DNA of 64,000 nt from an uncultured Marinicella sp. GTDB lineage: Bacteria > Pseudomonadota > Gammaproteobacteria > Xanthomonadales > Marinicellaceae. Shown piece after piece: positions 18,764-28,486 of the stretch. The position numbers were made by a program, and so were the translations under genes. The stretch covers positions 1 through 64,000 of the forward strand of contig CANNBS010000006.1 of the NCBI GenBank assembly GCA_947502925.1, given 5' to 3'. Under the pieces are notes generated by a model. It did not search any database, was not told the origin of the DNA, and was given only the letters and a program-made list of their open reading frames with translations. Each line of letters begins with the position of its first letter. Position 1 is the first letter of the stretch.

Positions 18764-19681
18764 ATGACCATTGATAAATTACATCAGGTGGTGGTTTACG
18801 GATTGGGTGCCATGGGTCGTCCCATGGCACGCAACTTACATAAACAAGGCTTGTTAATTGGTGTTAAAAACCGAACGCAGGGCAAAGCCCAGGCGATGCA
18901 AAAAGAATTGGGGCTGACACCTTTTGAAGATGAGGCTGAATTATTTGCTGCCGCTGACACGATACTGACCTGTGTTTCTGCTGATAATGATTTAAAAGAC
19001 ATTATCCAACATATCATTCCCCTTTTAAAACCCGGTTCAGTGGTCATCGATTGTTCAACGGTATCACCCAAAACCGCTCAGTCTGTCAGTGACGATTTAG
19101 CCGCCAACGGCATCGCCTTTCTGGACGCACCGGTATCCGGTGGTGTTGAAGGGGCTAAAAAAGGTTCTTTATCAATCATGGTGGGCGGTGACCGTGAACA
19201 CTACAAACGGGCTGAAGATATTTTTTCCGCCATCGGCAGCCAAATTACACACATGGGCAAGGTCGGACAAGGCCAGGCCACAAAGGCCGTGAATCAGGTG
19301 ATGGTCGCCGGCGTGGCGCAAGCGGTGTGCTCAGCCCTGGCCATGGCCGAACAATGTAAACTGGATGTTAAAAAAGTGGTGGAGGTTCTCAGTGCCGGGG
19401 CCGCCGGCAACTGGTTTTTGGAAAACCGGGGCCAAACCATGATAAAAAATGAGTTTAATGTCGGCTTTAAACTGGATTTGTTGCTCAAAGACCTGCATAT
19501 CTGCCAATCCACTTTAGACAGTATGGATGCCGCTCTACCCCTGGTTCAAAACAGTATTGAAGATTATCGGCGTCTGTCTGAAGCGGGATATGGCGATGAA
19601 GATATTTCTGCGTTGATTCGTCTGAAACGCTGCTTGCTTAACCAAGAGGACTTAACACAGGAGTCAGAAAATGACGGATGA
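18764..19681 (+). CDS. NAD(P)-dependent beta-hydroxyacid dehydrogenase
   Basis: A 305-residue enzyme of the 3-hydroxyisobutyrate / tartronate semialdehyde reductase family. The nucleotide-binding VVYGLGAMGRPMARNL is at the N-terminus. The substrate motif FLDAPVSGGVEGAKKGSLS and the catalytic lysine region GQGQATKAVNQ are present. The exact substrate cannot be told; glyoxylate/succinic-semialdehyde and 3-hydroxyisobutyrate types share these motifs. The 3' end overlaps ubiE by 11 bp, which is an unusual partner for ubiE and suggests a shared transcript. Confidence 0.88.
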   Translation: MTIDKLHQVVVYGLGAMGRPMARNLHKQGLLIGVKNRTQGKAQAMQKELGLTPFEDEAELFAAADTILTCVSADNDLKDIIQHIIPLLKPGSVVIDCSTVSPKTAQSVSDDLAANGIAFLDAPVSGGVEGAKKGSLSIMVGGDREHYKRAEDIFSAIGSQITHMGKVGQGQATKAVNQVMVAGVAQAVCSALAMAEQCKLDVKKVVEVLSAGAAGNWFLENRGQTMIKNEFNVGFKLDLLLKDLHICQSTLDSMDAALPLVQNSIEDYRRLSEAGYGDEDISALIRLKRCLLNQEDLTQESENDG

Positions 19682-20417
19682 AACCACAGATTTTGGCTTT
19701 CGCCAGGTGGCCAAACAGGACAAACAAAAATTAGTTGAACAGGTTTTCACTTCAGTGGCCGGACGTTATGACTTGATGAACGACCTGATGTCCGGTGGCA
19801 TCCACCGTTTATGGAAGCGCCACTTTGTCGCCACCTCCGGTATTCAAAAAGGCCATCGGGTGCTCGATTTAGCCGGCGGCACCGGTGACATTGCTCAGTT
19901 ACTGATGCCACAAGTCGGCACGGAGGGCCATGTAATCTTAGGTGATATAAATCAGGCCATGCTGGATGTCGGCGAAGCCCGTTTAATTGATGCCGGTTTT
20001 TATGGTCGTTTTAGCTGCCAACAAATGAACGCCGAACAATTACCCTTAAACGACAACAGTTGTGATGCCATCACCATGGCCTTCGGACTGAGAAATGTCA
20101 CCGATAAACAGCAAGCCCTGAATGAAATGTATCGAGTGCTAAAACCCGGCGGCAAAGCTTTGGTCTTAGAGTTTTCCAAGGTCACCCAGCCGGTGTTAAA
20201 GAAACTCTATGAACTGTATTCTTTTAAATTGCTGCCCGAAATCGGTCATCGCGTCACCGGTGACCGGGATTCATATCAGTATCTGGTCGAATCCATTGAA
20301 AAACACCCCGATCAGGCGCAACTCAAAGCCATGTTTGAACAAGCCGGGCTTGAGATGTGTCGCTACCAGAATTTAACAGCCGGCATCGTTGCCATACACA
20401 GCGGATTTAAATTATGA
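19671..20417 (+). CDS. ubiE: Ubiquinone/menaquinone C-methyltransferase
   Basis: A 248-residue SAM methyltransferase that C-methylates the quinone ring. DLAGGTGDIAQLL is the SAM site. The UbiE signatures YDLMNDLMSGGIHRLWK and LEFSKV are present. An AGGAG site precedes the ATG. It is the first of the classic ubiE-ubiJ-ubiB trio and overlaps ubiJ by 4 bp. Confidence 0.97.
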   Translation: MTDETTDFGFRQVAKQDKQKLVEQVFTSVAGRYDLMNDLMSGGIHRLWKRHFVATSGIQKGHRVLDLAGGTGDIAQLLMPQVGTEGHVILGDINQAMLDVGEARLIDAGFYGRFSCQQMNAEQLPLNDNSCDAITMAFGLRNVTDKQQALNEMYRVLKPGGKALVLEFSKVTQPVLKKLYELYSFKLLPEIGHRVTGDRDSYQYLVESIEKHPDQAQLKAMFEQAGLEMCRYQNLTAGIVAIHSGFKL

Positions 20418-21010
20418 AATCACCCACTGCCCTGATTCTGGATAAAGCCATTAACCGCGCCATTCAATACGATTCCAAGGCCTTAAAAACCCTGAAACCG
20501 CATATCGGCAAGCGGGTGGCGCTGGACATTCTACCCATTGGCCCGCGATTACACCTTCACATCACCGAAAAGGGTATAGAAGTCACCGGCGCTCAGGAAA
20601 CGAAAGCCGACACCACCATCATCGGTAAACCGACGGCTTTATTTGCCATGGCCAGTAACCAGCACATTGCCGGACTTGATCAGGTAGAAATCAACGGCGA
20701 TGCCGGACTGGGACAGTTTATGGCTGATTTTTTAAAGAATCTGAACCCTGATCATGAAGAAGCCTTGTGTGACGTATTCGGTGAAACACCTGGTTATCAT
20801 ATTTCACAAGTCTTACAAAAGGTTCGTCAACAGGGACAACAATTTGGCGACAGCCTGAAGCGCAATGTTCATGATTTTCTGGTGCACGAAGACCGCAGTC
20901 TAATTGCGCCTGCTGAAATGGAGCAGTTTTTAGATGATGTCGATGATTTACAGGCTGATATGGTGCGCCTTGAACGGCAAATCAAGGACATGATGAGCCG
21001 GCGTACATGA
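20414..21010 (+). CDS. ubiJ: Ubiquinone biosynthesis accessory factor UbiJ (SCP2 domain)
   Basis: A 198-residue lipid-binding factor. The N-terminal SCP2-like fold (about 20-110, TTIIGKPTALFAMAS and VEINGDAGLGQFM) is thought to bind isoprenoid intermediates for the Ubi complex. The C-terminal part is helical with a likely coiled coil. ATGA overlaps join it to ubiE and ubiB. Identification rests on the SCP2 pattern, the length and the conserved position. Confidence 0.92.
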   Translation: MKSPTALILDKAINRAIQYDSKALKTLKPHIGKRVALDILPIGPRLHLHITEKGIEVTGAQETKADTTIIGKPTALFAMASNQHIAGLDQVEINGDAGLGQFMADFLKNLNPDHEEALCDVFGETPGYHISQVLQKVRQQGQQFGDSLKRNVHDFLVHEDRSLIAPAEMEQFLDDVDDLQADMVRLERQIKDMMSRRT

Positions 21011-22647
21011 GACTGTTTCGATTTATTAAGATTAGCCACACCTTAGCGGCTTATCGCATTCCCGCTCTGGCCAATAACGGCCGTTTTGGCTTCTTTAGTC
21101 TGGTTAATTTGTTGGCGCCTTTCGGCAAAAAAGGTGTGAAAAACATGACGCCGGGCGAACGCCTGCGTGCCGCTTTGGAAGAACTTGGCCCGATCTTTAT
21201 TAAACTCGGCCAGACCCTGTCCACCCGGCCCGATTTAATTCCCGCAAACATCGCCCTGGCACTGGGTAAATTACTGGATGATGTGGAACCGATTAGCTGG
21301 CAACAGGCTAAATCCGTGATTCAGGAACAATTAGACCTCGACCTGCGTAATGGATTTGCAGAAGTTGAGGAACACCCCCTGGCTTCGGCCTCTATTGCTC
21401 AGGTTCATGCCGCTACATTAAAATCCGGTGATGAAGTGGTGATAAAAATACTCAGACCGGGTATTGAGAAAAAAATCCGCCGAGACGTGCGCTTAATGCA
21501 TACTTTGGCCGAGTTAGCCGGACGTCATGTTAAAGCCGGTGTGCAGGTAGATCCCAGAGAAATCGTCGCTGAATTTGAAAAAACCATATACGATGAGCTG
21601 GATTTACAAAGAGAAGCCGCGAATTGTTCACTGTTAAGAAAAAACTTCCGTCACTCGCAACATCTGTATATCCCGAAAATCTACTGGGATTACAGTAAAC
21701 AAAAGGTGATGGTCCAAGAACGCATTCATGGCATCTCGATTAAGGATTTCAAGGCACTGGACGCCGCCGGTATAAACCGCCAAAAACTGGCCGAAAAAGG
21801 TATCGAGATATTCTATACCCAGGTTTTCAGAGATAATTTCTTCCATGCCGATATGCATCCCGGGAATATTTTTATAAACCCGGACAATCCCGACGATCCA
21901 CAGATCATGCTGCTTGATTTTGGCATCTGCGGTTCACTACCTAAAGGTCATCGGGTGGATCTGGCCAATAATTTTATGGCTTTTTTCGAACAGGATTATC
22001 GCCGTATAGCCGAATTACACATCGAATCGGGCTGGGTGCCGGCTGACACCAACTTAGAAGATTTGGAATCGGCCACCCGCACCATCTGTGAGCCTTATCT
22101 GGCCCGACCGATTGAAGAAATATCCTTTGGCGAAGTGATGCTAAAAACCTTTCAAATGGCCAAAAGATTTAAACTGATTATTCAACCGGAATTAATCTTA
22201 TTGCAGAAAACATTATTGAACATTGAAGGCCTGGGCCGTCAACTCTACCCACAGTTAGATGTCTGGCAAACCTCCGAACCGATACTCAGAGAGATTATGC
22301 GGCAACATTATGGTCCACAAAATGCCTTGGATAAGGTTAAAGAAAATCTGCCCAAGTGGATCGAACAAGCCGCCGAAACGCCGATGCTGGTACATCAGTT
22401 ACTCAGCCAGCAAGTTAAGCCTCTGCCCCGGCATTTAAAACTGGAACAAGCCGAACGCCGACGGCAAAAACAACAAACCCAGCAACAATTAAAATTCAGT
22501 ATTTTAACCGCCGGTGGTCTCACCGCAACTGCAGTGCTCTATGCACTCGATGGCGGCCAGTCAAACTGGCTCCCGGTTGTGGCCAATTCAGTCCTGATCA
22601 GCGGTACCATAACCCTCTATTTAGCCTACCGAGCCTTCAGAAAATAA
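21007..22647 (+). CDS. ubiB: Ubiquinone biosynthesis kinase-like protein UbiB
   Basis: A 546-residue atypical protein-kinase-like ATPase (ABC1/ADCK family) needed for ubiquinone synthesis. The family KxGQ motif is in GPIFIKLGQTLSTRPDLIP. The Ala-rich loop ASASIAQVHAA, the lysine in VVIKILRPG, the catalytic FFHADMHPGN and LLDFGICG are all present. Two membrane helices close the protein (about 495-545). It is the end of the ubi operon and is followed by repeats and a terminator. Confidence 0.97.
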   Translation: MRLFRFIKISHTLAAYRIPALANNGRFGFFSLVNLLAPFGKKGVKNMTPGERLRAALEELGPIFIKLGQTLSTRPDLIPANIALALGKLLDDVEPISWQQAKSVIQEQLDLDLRNGFAEVEEHPLASASIAQVHAATLKSGDEVVIKILRPGIEKKIRRDVRLMHTLAELAGRHVKAGVQVDPREIVAEFEKTIYDELDLQREAANCSLLRKNFRHSQHLYIPKIYWDYSKQKVMVQERIHGISIKDFKALDAAGINRQKLAEKGIEIFYTQVFRDNFFHADMHPGNIFINPDNPDDPQIMLLDFGICGSLPKGHRVDLANNFMAFFEQDYRRIAELHIESGWVPADTNLEDLESATRTICEPYLARPIEEISFGEVMLKTFQMAKRFKLIIQPELILLQKTLLNIEGLGRQLYPQLDVWQTSEPILREIMRQHYGPQNALDKVKENLPKWIEQAAETPMLVHQLLSQQVKPLPRHLKLEQAERRRQKQQTQQQLKFSILTAGGLTATAVLYALDGGQSNWLPVVANSVLISGTITLYLAYRAFRK

Positions 22648-22661
22648 ATTTATACCGGCGC

Positions 22662-22758
22662 AGGCCGCTACCCAGCGTCCTATTAAAATCCCGTAGGCCG
22701 GCACCCAGGGTCATATAAAAATCCCGCAGGCCGGTGCCCAGCTTATATAAAAAACCGC
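22662..22758. repeat. 33-bp tandem repeat, three copies
   Basis: Copies at 22662-22694, 22695-22727 and 22728-22758 (33, 33 and 31 bp) share AGGCCGG-CCCAG and an A/T-rich half ending in CCGC or CCGT. They lie 15 bp after the ubiB stop. No reading frame is conserved. The 305-bp gap to ispG holds these repeats and the terminator below, and nothing else I can name. Confidence 0.75.
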
Positions 22759-22772
22759 AGCCACCTGTAGCT

Positions 22773-22795
22773 GCGCCCCTTGCGGGCGCCTTTTT
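22773..22795 (+). terminator. Rho-independent terminator after ubiB
   Basis: Stem GCGCCC (22773-22778) with GGGCGC (22784-22789), loop CTTGC, then CTTTTT. An overlapping second hairpin (GCAGC 22757-22761 with GCTGC 22770-22774) competes with the left base of this stem. It would end the ubiE-ubiJ-ubiB transcript. Confidence 0.75.
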
Positions 22796-22952
22796 AGATT
22801 AGTTACAAACGAGGTATTAACTTGAGTTTTGAATTATCTTAAACAGAAACCTCTGATGCGGGCATGGCGAGGGCAAGCTTCGAAGCTACAAAATCTTTTC
22901 AGGCCTTATTAGACTTTTGAACTGTAGTTTGGCCATCTTTGTTTGATATTCC

Positions 22953-24161
22953 TTAATAATGCTTTTCCACAAACTCTTCCAATAAGTCAATAAACTGACC
23001 ACCAATATCCTCACCTTTTAAGGTATGGGTTTTTTTACCACGAATAAACACCGGGGCGGTGGGGGCTTCGCCAGTACCGGGTAAAGAGATGCCGATATCG
23101 GCATGTTTCGACTCACCGGGGCCATTGACTACACAGCCCATAACCGCCACATTCATGTCTTTAACACCCGGGTGGGTCAGACGCCATTCGGGCATTTTTT
23201 TGTCCATGTACTGACTGACTTGTTGCGCCAGCACCTGGAAGAATTCACTGGTGGTGCGACCACAGCCGGGACAGGCGGTGACTTCTGGTTTAAATGATTG
23301 TAAATCCAGACTTTGTAAAATTTGCTGCGCGATTTTGACCTCATCGGTACGCGCCTGGCCCGGCTCAGGTGTTAATGAAACGCGAATGGTATCACCAATA
23401 CCCTGTTGCAACAGAACCGACAAGGCCGCAGTTGAGGCCACCACGCCTTTATGGCCCATACCGGCTTCAGTGAGGCCTAAATGTAAGGGGTATAAACACA
23501 GTTCCTGGAGCTGTTGATAGATTCGAATCAGCGATTGCACGGCACTGACTTTACAGCTGATAATGATTTTATCCGCTGGCAAACCCAATTCTTCGGCTTG
23601 TTGTGCACTTTTTAAGACTGATTCAATCAGCGCTTTTTCAATCAAGGACTGGCTGTCCAATGGTTCTGCCTGCCGGGCGTTGTCGTCCATCATTCTGGCC
23701 ATTAGTTTCTGGTCTAAACTGCCCCAGTTGCCGCCGATACGAACCGGCTTGTCTAAGTCCTTGGCGATCTCGATAATCTCAGCAAACTGCTGATCTTTCT
23801 TTTTCCCAAAACCAACATTACCTGGATTTATGCGGAATTTGGCCAGTTTTTCAGCACATTTCGGGTAATCCTGCAGTAATCGATGGCCATTATAGTGAAA
23901 GTCACCCACCACCGGCACATGACATTGGGCAGCGGCCAGTCGATCAATAATCTCCGGTACGGCAGCCGCTGAAGGTTCATTGTTAACAGTGATGCGAACA
24001 ACCTGAGAACCGGCCTGGTACAGTTCATAGATCTGTTGCGCGGTGCTTTTGGCATCGGCGGTGTCGGTGTTGGTCATGGATTGCACCACCACAGGATGGT
24101 CAGAACCCACCGGCACATCACCGACCTTCACTGTATAACGTTTAGTTTGTTTGTTGTTCAT
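22953..24161 (-). CDS. ispG: 4-hydroxy-3-methylbut-2-enyl-diphosphate synthase
   Basis: A 402-residue iron-sulfur enzyme of the MEP isoprenoid pathway that reduces MEcPP to [19 protein letters not shown] near the N-terminus is the family signature. The [4Fe-4S] ligands lie in [12 protein letters not shown] and [10 protein letters not shown]. It overlaps the end of ygfX by 20 bp and so appears to be the last gene of the succinate dehydrogenase transcript, an uncommon arrangement. Confidence 0.97.
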   Translation of the reverse strand: MNNKQTKRYTVKVGDVPVGSDHPVVVQSMTNTDTADAKSTAQQIYELYQAGSQVVRITVNNEPSAAAVPEIIDRLAAAQCHVPVVGDFHYNGHRLLQDYPKCAEKLAKFRINPGNVGFGKKKDQQFAEIIEIAKDLDKPVRIGGNWGSLDQKLMARMMDDNARQAEPLDSQSLIEKALIESVLKSAQQAEELGLPADKIIISCKVSAVQSLIRIYQQLQELCLYPLHLGLTEAGMGHKGVVASTAALSVLLQQGIGDTIRVSLTPEPGQARTDEVKIAQQILQSLDLQSFKPEVTACPGCGRTTSEFFQVLAQQVSQYMDKKMPEWRLTHPGVKDMNVAVMGCVVNGPGESKHADIGISLPGTGEAPTAPVFIRGKKTHTLKGEDIGGQFIDLLEEFVEKHY

Positions 24162-24546
24162 CTTGATTCACTGCCATTAAGAGTTGCGCATAGTTTGCAC
24201 CGCCAACCCGATCTTTTATGATTAAACAATGGTGTTGTGCCTGCCCGGATTCAAGTCGTATCCACAAAAAACCGGCCATATGCCAATGACTCACTAAATG
24301 GCAAGGATTCATCTCATCAGCAGCCAGCCAAAACCATTGATTCTGGCCATTTAATCGCACAGCACCTGATTGATTTGTGATGATCGTTCGGTGATTAAAA
24401 AACATGACGGGAATGAACAGAACGCTCAATATAAACCAGGGCCAGGGAAGAAAAATCCAGGCACTCAGGATTATAACGCCTAACACACATTGGCTAAACC
24501 ACAATCCGTCAATCAACTGATTACTTTTGATGGTAACCGGCGGCAC
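24142..24546 (-). CDS. YgfX/CptA-like membrane protein
   Basis: A small inner-membrane protein of about 134 residues that resembles YgfX in position and layout. Two adjacent membrane helices ([17 protein letters not shown] and [13 protein letters not shown]) are followed by a soluble domain. In E. coli YgfX (CptA) is described as the toxin-like partner of SdhE, affecting MreB and FtsZ, though that role is debated. There is no good ATG: a GTG at 24600 would overlap sdhE by 80 bp. I used the GTG at 24546, which gives a 26-bp overlap; the start is uncertain. It also overlaps ispG by 20 bp. Confidence 0.72.
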   Translation of the reverse strand: MPPVTIKSNQLIDGLWFSQCVLGVIILSAWIFLPWPWFILSVLFIPVMFFNHRTIITNQSGAVRLNGQNQWFWLAADEMNPCHLVSHWHMAGFLWIRLESGQAQHHCLIIKDRVGGANYAQLLMAVNQDEQQTN

Positions 24547-24790
24547 AAATACGACTGACAAGTGATTTAAGTTCAGGTTCCTGAGGTTTTTCCCGGCCAC
24601 TAAACCAGTACCATAACTGCATATCCTGCTGCTCTAACATGTCATTCAGTAATTGTTTATCCTGGTGGCTTAACTCATCCCAGCATTTATCTAGAAAACC
24701 GTTTAAAACAAAATCCAGCTCTTTCATGCCACGCCGGCAACGCCAGCGAAAATAACCAATGCGGTCGAAATTCGCGGTGTTTTGTTGCAT
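24521..24790 (-). CDS. sdhE: FAD assembly factor SdhE (SDHAF2 family)
   Basis: An 89-residue protein that helps attach FAD covalently to SdhA. The defining RGxxE motif is in WRCRRGMKELDFVL. Length is typical. Its ATG overlaps the sdhB stop by one base (TAATG), and its end lies inside the ygfX start. Gammaproteobacteria often keep sdhE away from sdh; here it is the fifth-or-later gene of the same operon, which makes sense for its role. Confidence 0.94.
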   Translation of the reverse strand: MQQNTANFDRIGYFRWRCRRGMKELDFVLNGFLDKCWDELSHQDKQLLNDMLEQQDMQLWYWFSGREKPQEPELKSLVSRICAAGYHQK

Positions 24791-25578
24791 TATAATGCGT
24801 GACGTTCAGCAATCATTTTCTTAATTTCACCAATGGCTTTACCCGGATTAAGACCTTTAGGACACGTACTGGTGCAATTCATAATGGTGTGACAGCGGTA
24901 GAGCTTGAAAGGATCTTCCAAATCATTTAATCGTTCTCCGGTGTGTTCATCCCGTGAATCAGCCAGCCAGCGGTAGGACTGTAATAACACCGCAGGCCCT
25001 AAATAGCGATCACCATTCCACCAATAAGAGGGACATGATGTGGTGCAACAGGCACATAAAATACACTCATAAAGCCCGTCCAGTTTTTCGCGGTCTTCAA
25101 TCGACTGTAATCGTTCTTTATCGGGTAAGGGCACAGAATCGGTCTGCAACCAGGGTTTAATCGAGGCATACTGTGCATAGAAATGGCTTAAATCCGGCAC
25201 CAGGTCCTTGACCACTTCCATATGCGGCAAAGGATAGACCGACACTTCCTGACCCTTCACCTCTTTTATCGACGTGGTACAGGCCAGGGTGTTGGTGCCG
25301 TTAATGTTCATGGCACATGAGCCACAAATTCCTTCGCGACAGGAACGCCGAAAAGTCAAGGTGGAATCCACTTCATCCTTAATTTTAATCAGGGCATCCA
25401 GCACCATGGGACCACAATCATCTAAATTGACCTCGTAAGTATCAGTCCGAGGATTTTCGTCATCATCCGGCGACCAGCGATAGACTTTAAAGGTGCTGAC
25501 ATCATCGGCCTTTTCAGACAAAGGAAAATGGGTGCCTTTTTTTATTTTAGAATTTTTGGGTAAACTAAATTCAGCCAT
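24790..25578 (-). CDS. sdhB: Succinate dehydrogenase iron-sulfur subunit
   Basis: A 262-residue subunit that passes electrons from the SdhA flavin to quinone. [2Fe-2S] ligands are in [21 protein letters not shown]. The [4Fe-4S] and [3Fe-4S] ligands are in [12 protein letters not shown] and [17 protein letters not shown]. It is complete, with a 9-bp gap from sdhA and 1-bp overlap with sdhE. Confidence 0.97.
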   Translation of the reverse strand: MAEFSLPKNSKIKKGTHFPLSEKADDVSTFKVYRWSPDDDENPRTDTYEVNLDDCGPMVLDALIKIKDEVDSTLTFRRSCREGICGSCAMNINGTNTLACTTSIKEVKGQEVSVYPLPHMEVVKDLVPDLSHFYAQYASIKPWLQTDSVPLPDKERLQSIEDREKLDGLYECILCACCTTSCPSYWWNGDRYLGPAVLLQSYRWLADSRDEHTGERLNDLEDPFKLYRCHTIMNCTSTCPKGLNPGKAIGEIKKMIAERHAL

Positions 25579-25587
25579 GATAAACCT

Positions 25588-27375
25588 CTAATAAACACGT
25601 TTTTGCGGTGCAATCACTTCACACTCATCGGTCAAAGTGTGCATATGAACCGGACGGTAATCAAAATTAACCTTGTTATCGGCGTCCGCATACACCAGGG
25701 TATGCTTCATCCATTCATCGTCATTGCGATCCGGGAAATCTTCACGGGCATGAGCGCCACGGGATTCTTTGCGGTTTTCAGCCGAGAACATGGTGACCAC
25801 AGCCTGACTCATTAAATTACGTAATTCTAAGGATTCAACCAGGTCACTGTTCCACACCATGGAACGATCGGACACATGAATGTCATTAATCTTAGATGCG
25901 GTGGTCATAATTTTTTCACAGCCTTCCTGCAACACTTCGCCGGTCCTGAACACAGCGGCATTGTTCTGCATGACTTTTTGCATTTCTAAACGCAATTCAG
26001 CGGTGCGTATAGCACCATCGGCATGTCGGGTTTTATCAAAATCTGACAAAGATTTATCCAAAGCATCTTTCGGCAATTCACTGTGTGACTCACCCGGTTT
26101 AATGGTTTCGGCACATCGGTTGGCCACGGCACGACCAAACACAATTAAATCCAATAAGGAGTTTGAGCCTAACCGGTTGGCACCATGCACTGAGACACAC
26201 GCGGCCTCACCAATAGCATATAAACCCGGCACCACTTTATCAGGATCGCCATCGACTTTATTGACCACTTCGCCATGATAATTTGTGGGAATACCACCCA
26301 TGTTGTAATGCACGGTCGGCAGCACCGGAATCGGTTCCTTATCGACATCGACACCGGCAAATATTTCAGCTGAATCAGCAATCCCCGGTAAGCGGCTGTG
26401 AATGACATCGGCACCCAGGTGATCTAAATGTAAGTTAATGTGGTCTTTGTTTGGACCGACGCCGCGGCCTTCGCGAATTTCAATGGTCATGGAGCGTGAT
26501 ACCACATCACGTGATGCCAGATCCTTGGCATTCGGGGCATAACGTTCCATAAAGCGTTCGCCTTCGGAGTTGGTTAAGAAACCACCCTCACCGCGTACGC
26601 CTTCGGTAATTAAACAACCGGCACCGTATATTCCGGTGGGATGAAATTGAACAAACTCCATGTCCTGCAACGGTAAACCGGCACGCAACAACATGGCATT
26701 ACCATCGCCGGTACAGGTGTGCGCTGACGTACATGAGAAATAGGCACGGCCATAGCCGCCGGTGGCCAGAATAACGGCTTTACCACGAAATAAATGTAAA
26801 GTACCATCGGCTAAATTCCAGGCCAGGACACCTTTACACTCACCATTTTCCATGACAAGATCAATGGCAAAATACTCAATAAAGAATGAGGCATCATGCT
26901 TCAGTGATTGTTGGTACAGGGTATGCAAAATCGCATGACCGGTCCGATCCGCAGCGGCACAGGTTCTTTGTGCCGTGCCTTTACCGAAATTAGTGGTCAT
27001 ACCACCAAACGGCCGCTGATATATTTTACCTTCTTCGGTACGCGAAAACGGCACACCGTAATGTTCCAGTTCAATTACCGACGGCACCGCTTCACGACAC
27101 ATGTATTCAATGGCATCCTGATCACCAAGCCAATCAGAGCCTTTAATGGTGTCATACATGTGCCAGCGCCAGTCATCTTCGCCCATATTACCTAAGGAAG
27201 CACTCATGCCGCCCTGGGCGGCCACTGTGTGAGACCGGGTAGGAAAGACTTTCGTGACACAGGCGGTTGACAAGCCCTTGGTGGCCAAACCCATGGTGGC
27301 GCGTAAACCGGCACCGCCGGCACCCACCACGACGGCGTCAAATTTATGTTCTGTAATTTCGTAAGCTTTTGACAT
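25588..27375 (-). CDS. sdhA: Succinate dehydrogenase flavoprotein subunit
   Basis: A 595-residue subunit that oxidises succinate to fumarate. The FAD-binding [16 protein letters not shown] is near the N-terminus. The histidine that carries FAD covalently is in [11 protein letters not shown]. Substrate residues are in QFHPTGIYG and [14 protein letters not shown]. It is complete, with a 3-bp gap from sdhD. Confidence 0.98.
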   Translation of the reverse strand: MSKAYEITEHKFDAVVVGAGGAGLRATMGLATKGLSTACVTKVFPTRSHTVAAQGGMSASLGNMGEDDWRWHMYDTIKGSDWLGDQDAIEYMCREAVPSVIELEHYGVPFSRTEEGKIYQRPFGGMTTNFGKGTAQRTCAAADRTGHAILHTLYQQSLKHDASFFIEYFAIDLVMENGECKGVLAWNLADGTLHLFRGKAVILATGGYGRAYFSCTSAHTCTGDGNAMLLRAGLPLQDMEFVQFHPTGIYGAGCLITEGVRGEGGFLTNSEGERFMERYAPNAKDLASRDVVSRSMTIEIREGRGVGPNKDHINLHLDHLGADVIHSRLPGIADSAEIFAGVDVDKEPIPVLPTVHYNMGGIPTNYHGEVVNKVDGDPDKVVPGLYAIGEAACVSVHGANRLGSNSLLDLIVFGRAVANRCAETIKPGESHSELPKDALDKSLSDFDKTRHADGAIRTAELRLEMQKVMQNNAAVFRTGEVLQEGCEKIMTTASKINDIHVSDRSMVWNSDLVESLELRNLMSQAVVTMFSAENRKESRGAHAREDFPDRNDDEWMKHTLVYADADNKVNFDYRPVHMHTLTDECEVIAPQKRVY

Positions 27376-27378
27376 TGT

Positions 27379-27756
27379 TTATCCAAATAAGAGTTTAAAG
27401 ACAGCAAAGCAGCTGAAATAAATAAGACCAATCATGGCACCATAGACCAGGGTTCGAAGCACCAGTAACGTGCTTTTATTTTTTACGTAGTCTTCAATAA
27501 CCACTTGTAAACCCAGAGCCCCGTGGTAAGACGCTGACAAGGTAAACACCAGTAAAATTCCGGCGTTGACGGGTTCTTGCAACCACTGACTAACTGTCAT
27601 CGCCGCTAAGTTATCCATGGCCAAAAACTGCCATAACACATAGACGCCAGTCGGTAATAAAAGCACCGCAGACATGCGCTGTAACCACCAATGAGAAAAA
27701 CCACTGTGAGCGCTGCCATGACCTTTGGCTTTGGCTAAATCTGTTTGATAGTTCAT
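27379..27756 (-). CDS. sdhD: Succinate dehydrogenase membrane anchor SdhD
   Basis: A 125-residue inner-membrane anchor with three helices. HSGFSHWWLQRMSAVLLLPTGVYVL starts the first helix, and the haem-ligand-type histidine is in SASYHGALGLQVVIEDYV. It helps bind haem b and quinone. It lies 10 bp after sdhC. Confidence 0.93.
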   Translation of the reverse strand: MNYQTDLAKAKGHGSAHSGFSHWWLQRMSAVLLLPTGVYVLWQFLAMDNLAAMTVSQWLQEPVNAGILLVFTLSASYHGALGLQVVIEDYVKNKSTLLVLRTLVYGAMIGLIYFSCFAVFKLLFG

Positions 27757-27766
27757 GATCGTCTCC

Positions 27767-28144
27767 TTATTGTGCCAGGAAATAGGTCAGCACGGTCAAT
27801 AATAAGGTGGCCACTAAAACCACCACCGCTGAGCGCTGAGCCTGTTCGTTGGTAAAACCTTTACCCACATCCCAGAATAAATGACGAATACCATTACAAA
27901 AATGATAAAAAAACGTCGCCAGCCATAGGTATAAAAGTATCTGTCCCGGCACCGACAGTAACCAGCCACGTAATTGGTCCGCAGAACTCACATCAGTGGC
28001 CAGTGCATACAGCCAATAGACAAAAACAACCAGGCCAAAAGCCAGGGTAAGACCGGTGATGCGGTGGAGGATCGACGTCTTAACCGTCAATGGAAATTTG
28101 TACACCTGTAAGTGTGGCGATAAAGGTCGGTTTGAGCTACTCAT
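27767..28144 (-). CDS. sdhC: Succinate dehydrogenase cytochrome b556 subunit SdhC
   Basis: A 125-residue membrane anchor with three helices. The family signature RPLSPHLQVYKFPLTVKTSI-LHRITG starts the protein, and the haem ligand is in FYHFCNGIRHLFWDVG. An AGGA site lies before the ATG. It follows a short SDHAF4-like gene by 16 bp. Confidence 0.96.
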   Translation of the reverse strand: MSSSNRPLSPHLQVYKFPLTVKTSILHRITGLTLAFGLVVFVYWLYALATDVSSADQLRGWLLSVPGQILLYLWLATFFYHFCNGIRHLFWDVGKGFTNEQAQRSAVVVLVATLLLTVLTYFLAQ

Positions 28145-28160
28145 GCGTATTCCTGTGTGA

Positions 28161-28328
28161 TTAAAAGTCTATACAACGGCCGTTTTTTTCCCAATCACCA
28201 TAACGGGTGGGCTCCAAGCCTTTTTTTCGACCACCGATTTCTTTTGGATAGCGTGCATCGTCCGATGGTTTTTCGGCTGTGCGGTTGGTTTGTTTTGTAT
28301 CCGATTTTTGGTTTTTATCAGCGGTCAC
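28161..28328 (-). CDS. SDHAF4-like (DUF1674) succinate dehydrogenase assembly factor
   Basis: A 55-residue GTG-start gene directly upstream of sdhC. Its C-terminus reads YPKEIGGRKKGLEPTRYGDW followed by EKNGRCIDF and a stop. That matches the DUF1674/SDHAF4 ending (IGG-x-G-EPTRYGDWE-x-GR-x-DF) known from mitochondria and alphaproteobacteria, where SDHAF4 binds flavinylated SdhA and protects it during assembly. The N-terminal half is Lys/Asn/Thr-rich and likely disordered. An in-frame TGA lies seven codons before the GTG, so the gene cannot be much longer. No strong ribosome-binding site is seen. The position as first gene of the sdh operon supports the call. Confidence 0.85.
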   Translation of the reverse strand: MTADKNQKSDTKQTNRTAEKPSDDARYPKEIGGRKKGLEPTRYGDWEKNGRCIDF

Positions 28329-28362
28329 AATACTGTTGTGTTGGCAAATTCAATAAAGCGCA

Positions 28363-28392
28363 ATTATAACACCCCACCCTGTTAAATGACAG
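28363..28392 (-). promoter_or_regulatory. Candidate promoter of the sdh operon
   Basis: On the minus strand CTGTCA (28387-28392) and TATAAT (28363-28368) are separated by 18 bp. Start of transcription would fall about 25-30 bp before the SDHAF4-like GTG. The -10 is perfect and the -35 is weak, so an activator may help. The rest of the 160-bp stretch to ygfZ is A/T-rich with no other gene seen. Confidence 0.45.
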
Positions 28393-28486
28393 TTCCCTTT
28401 CTCGTCATAACAGGTTAAACAAGGGCTAAAAATTATTTTAATTTTGTTAAAATGGTTTTTAATTGTACACACGAGAAGTCAAAATA

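Noticed and set aside
28157-28369. 70-residue plus-strand frame upstream of ygfZ
   Set aside because: It is antisense to the SDHAF4-like gene, whose C-terminal motif is far more convincing.
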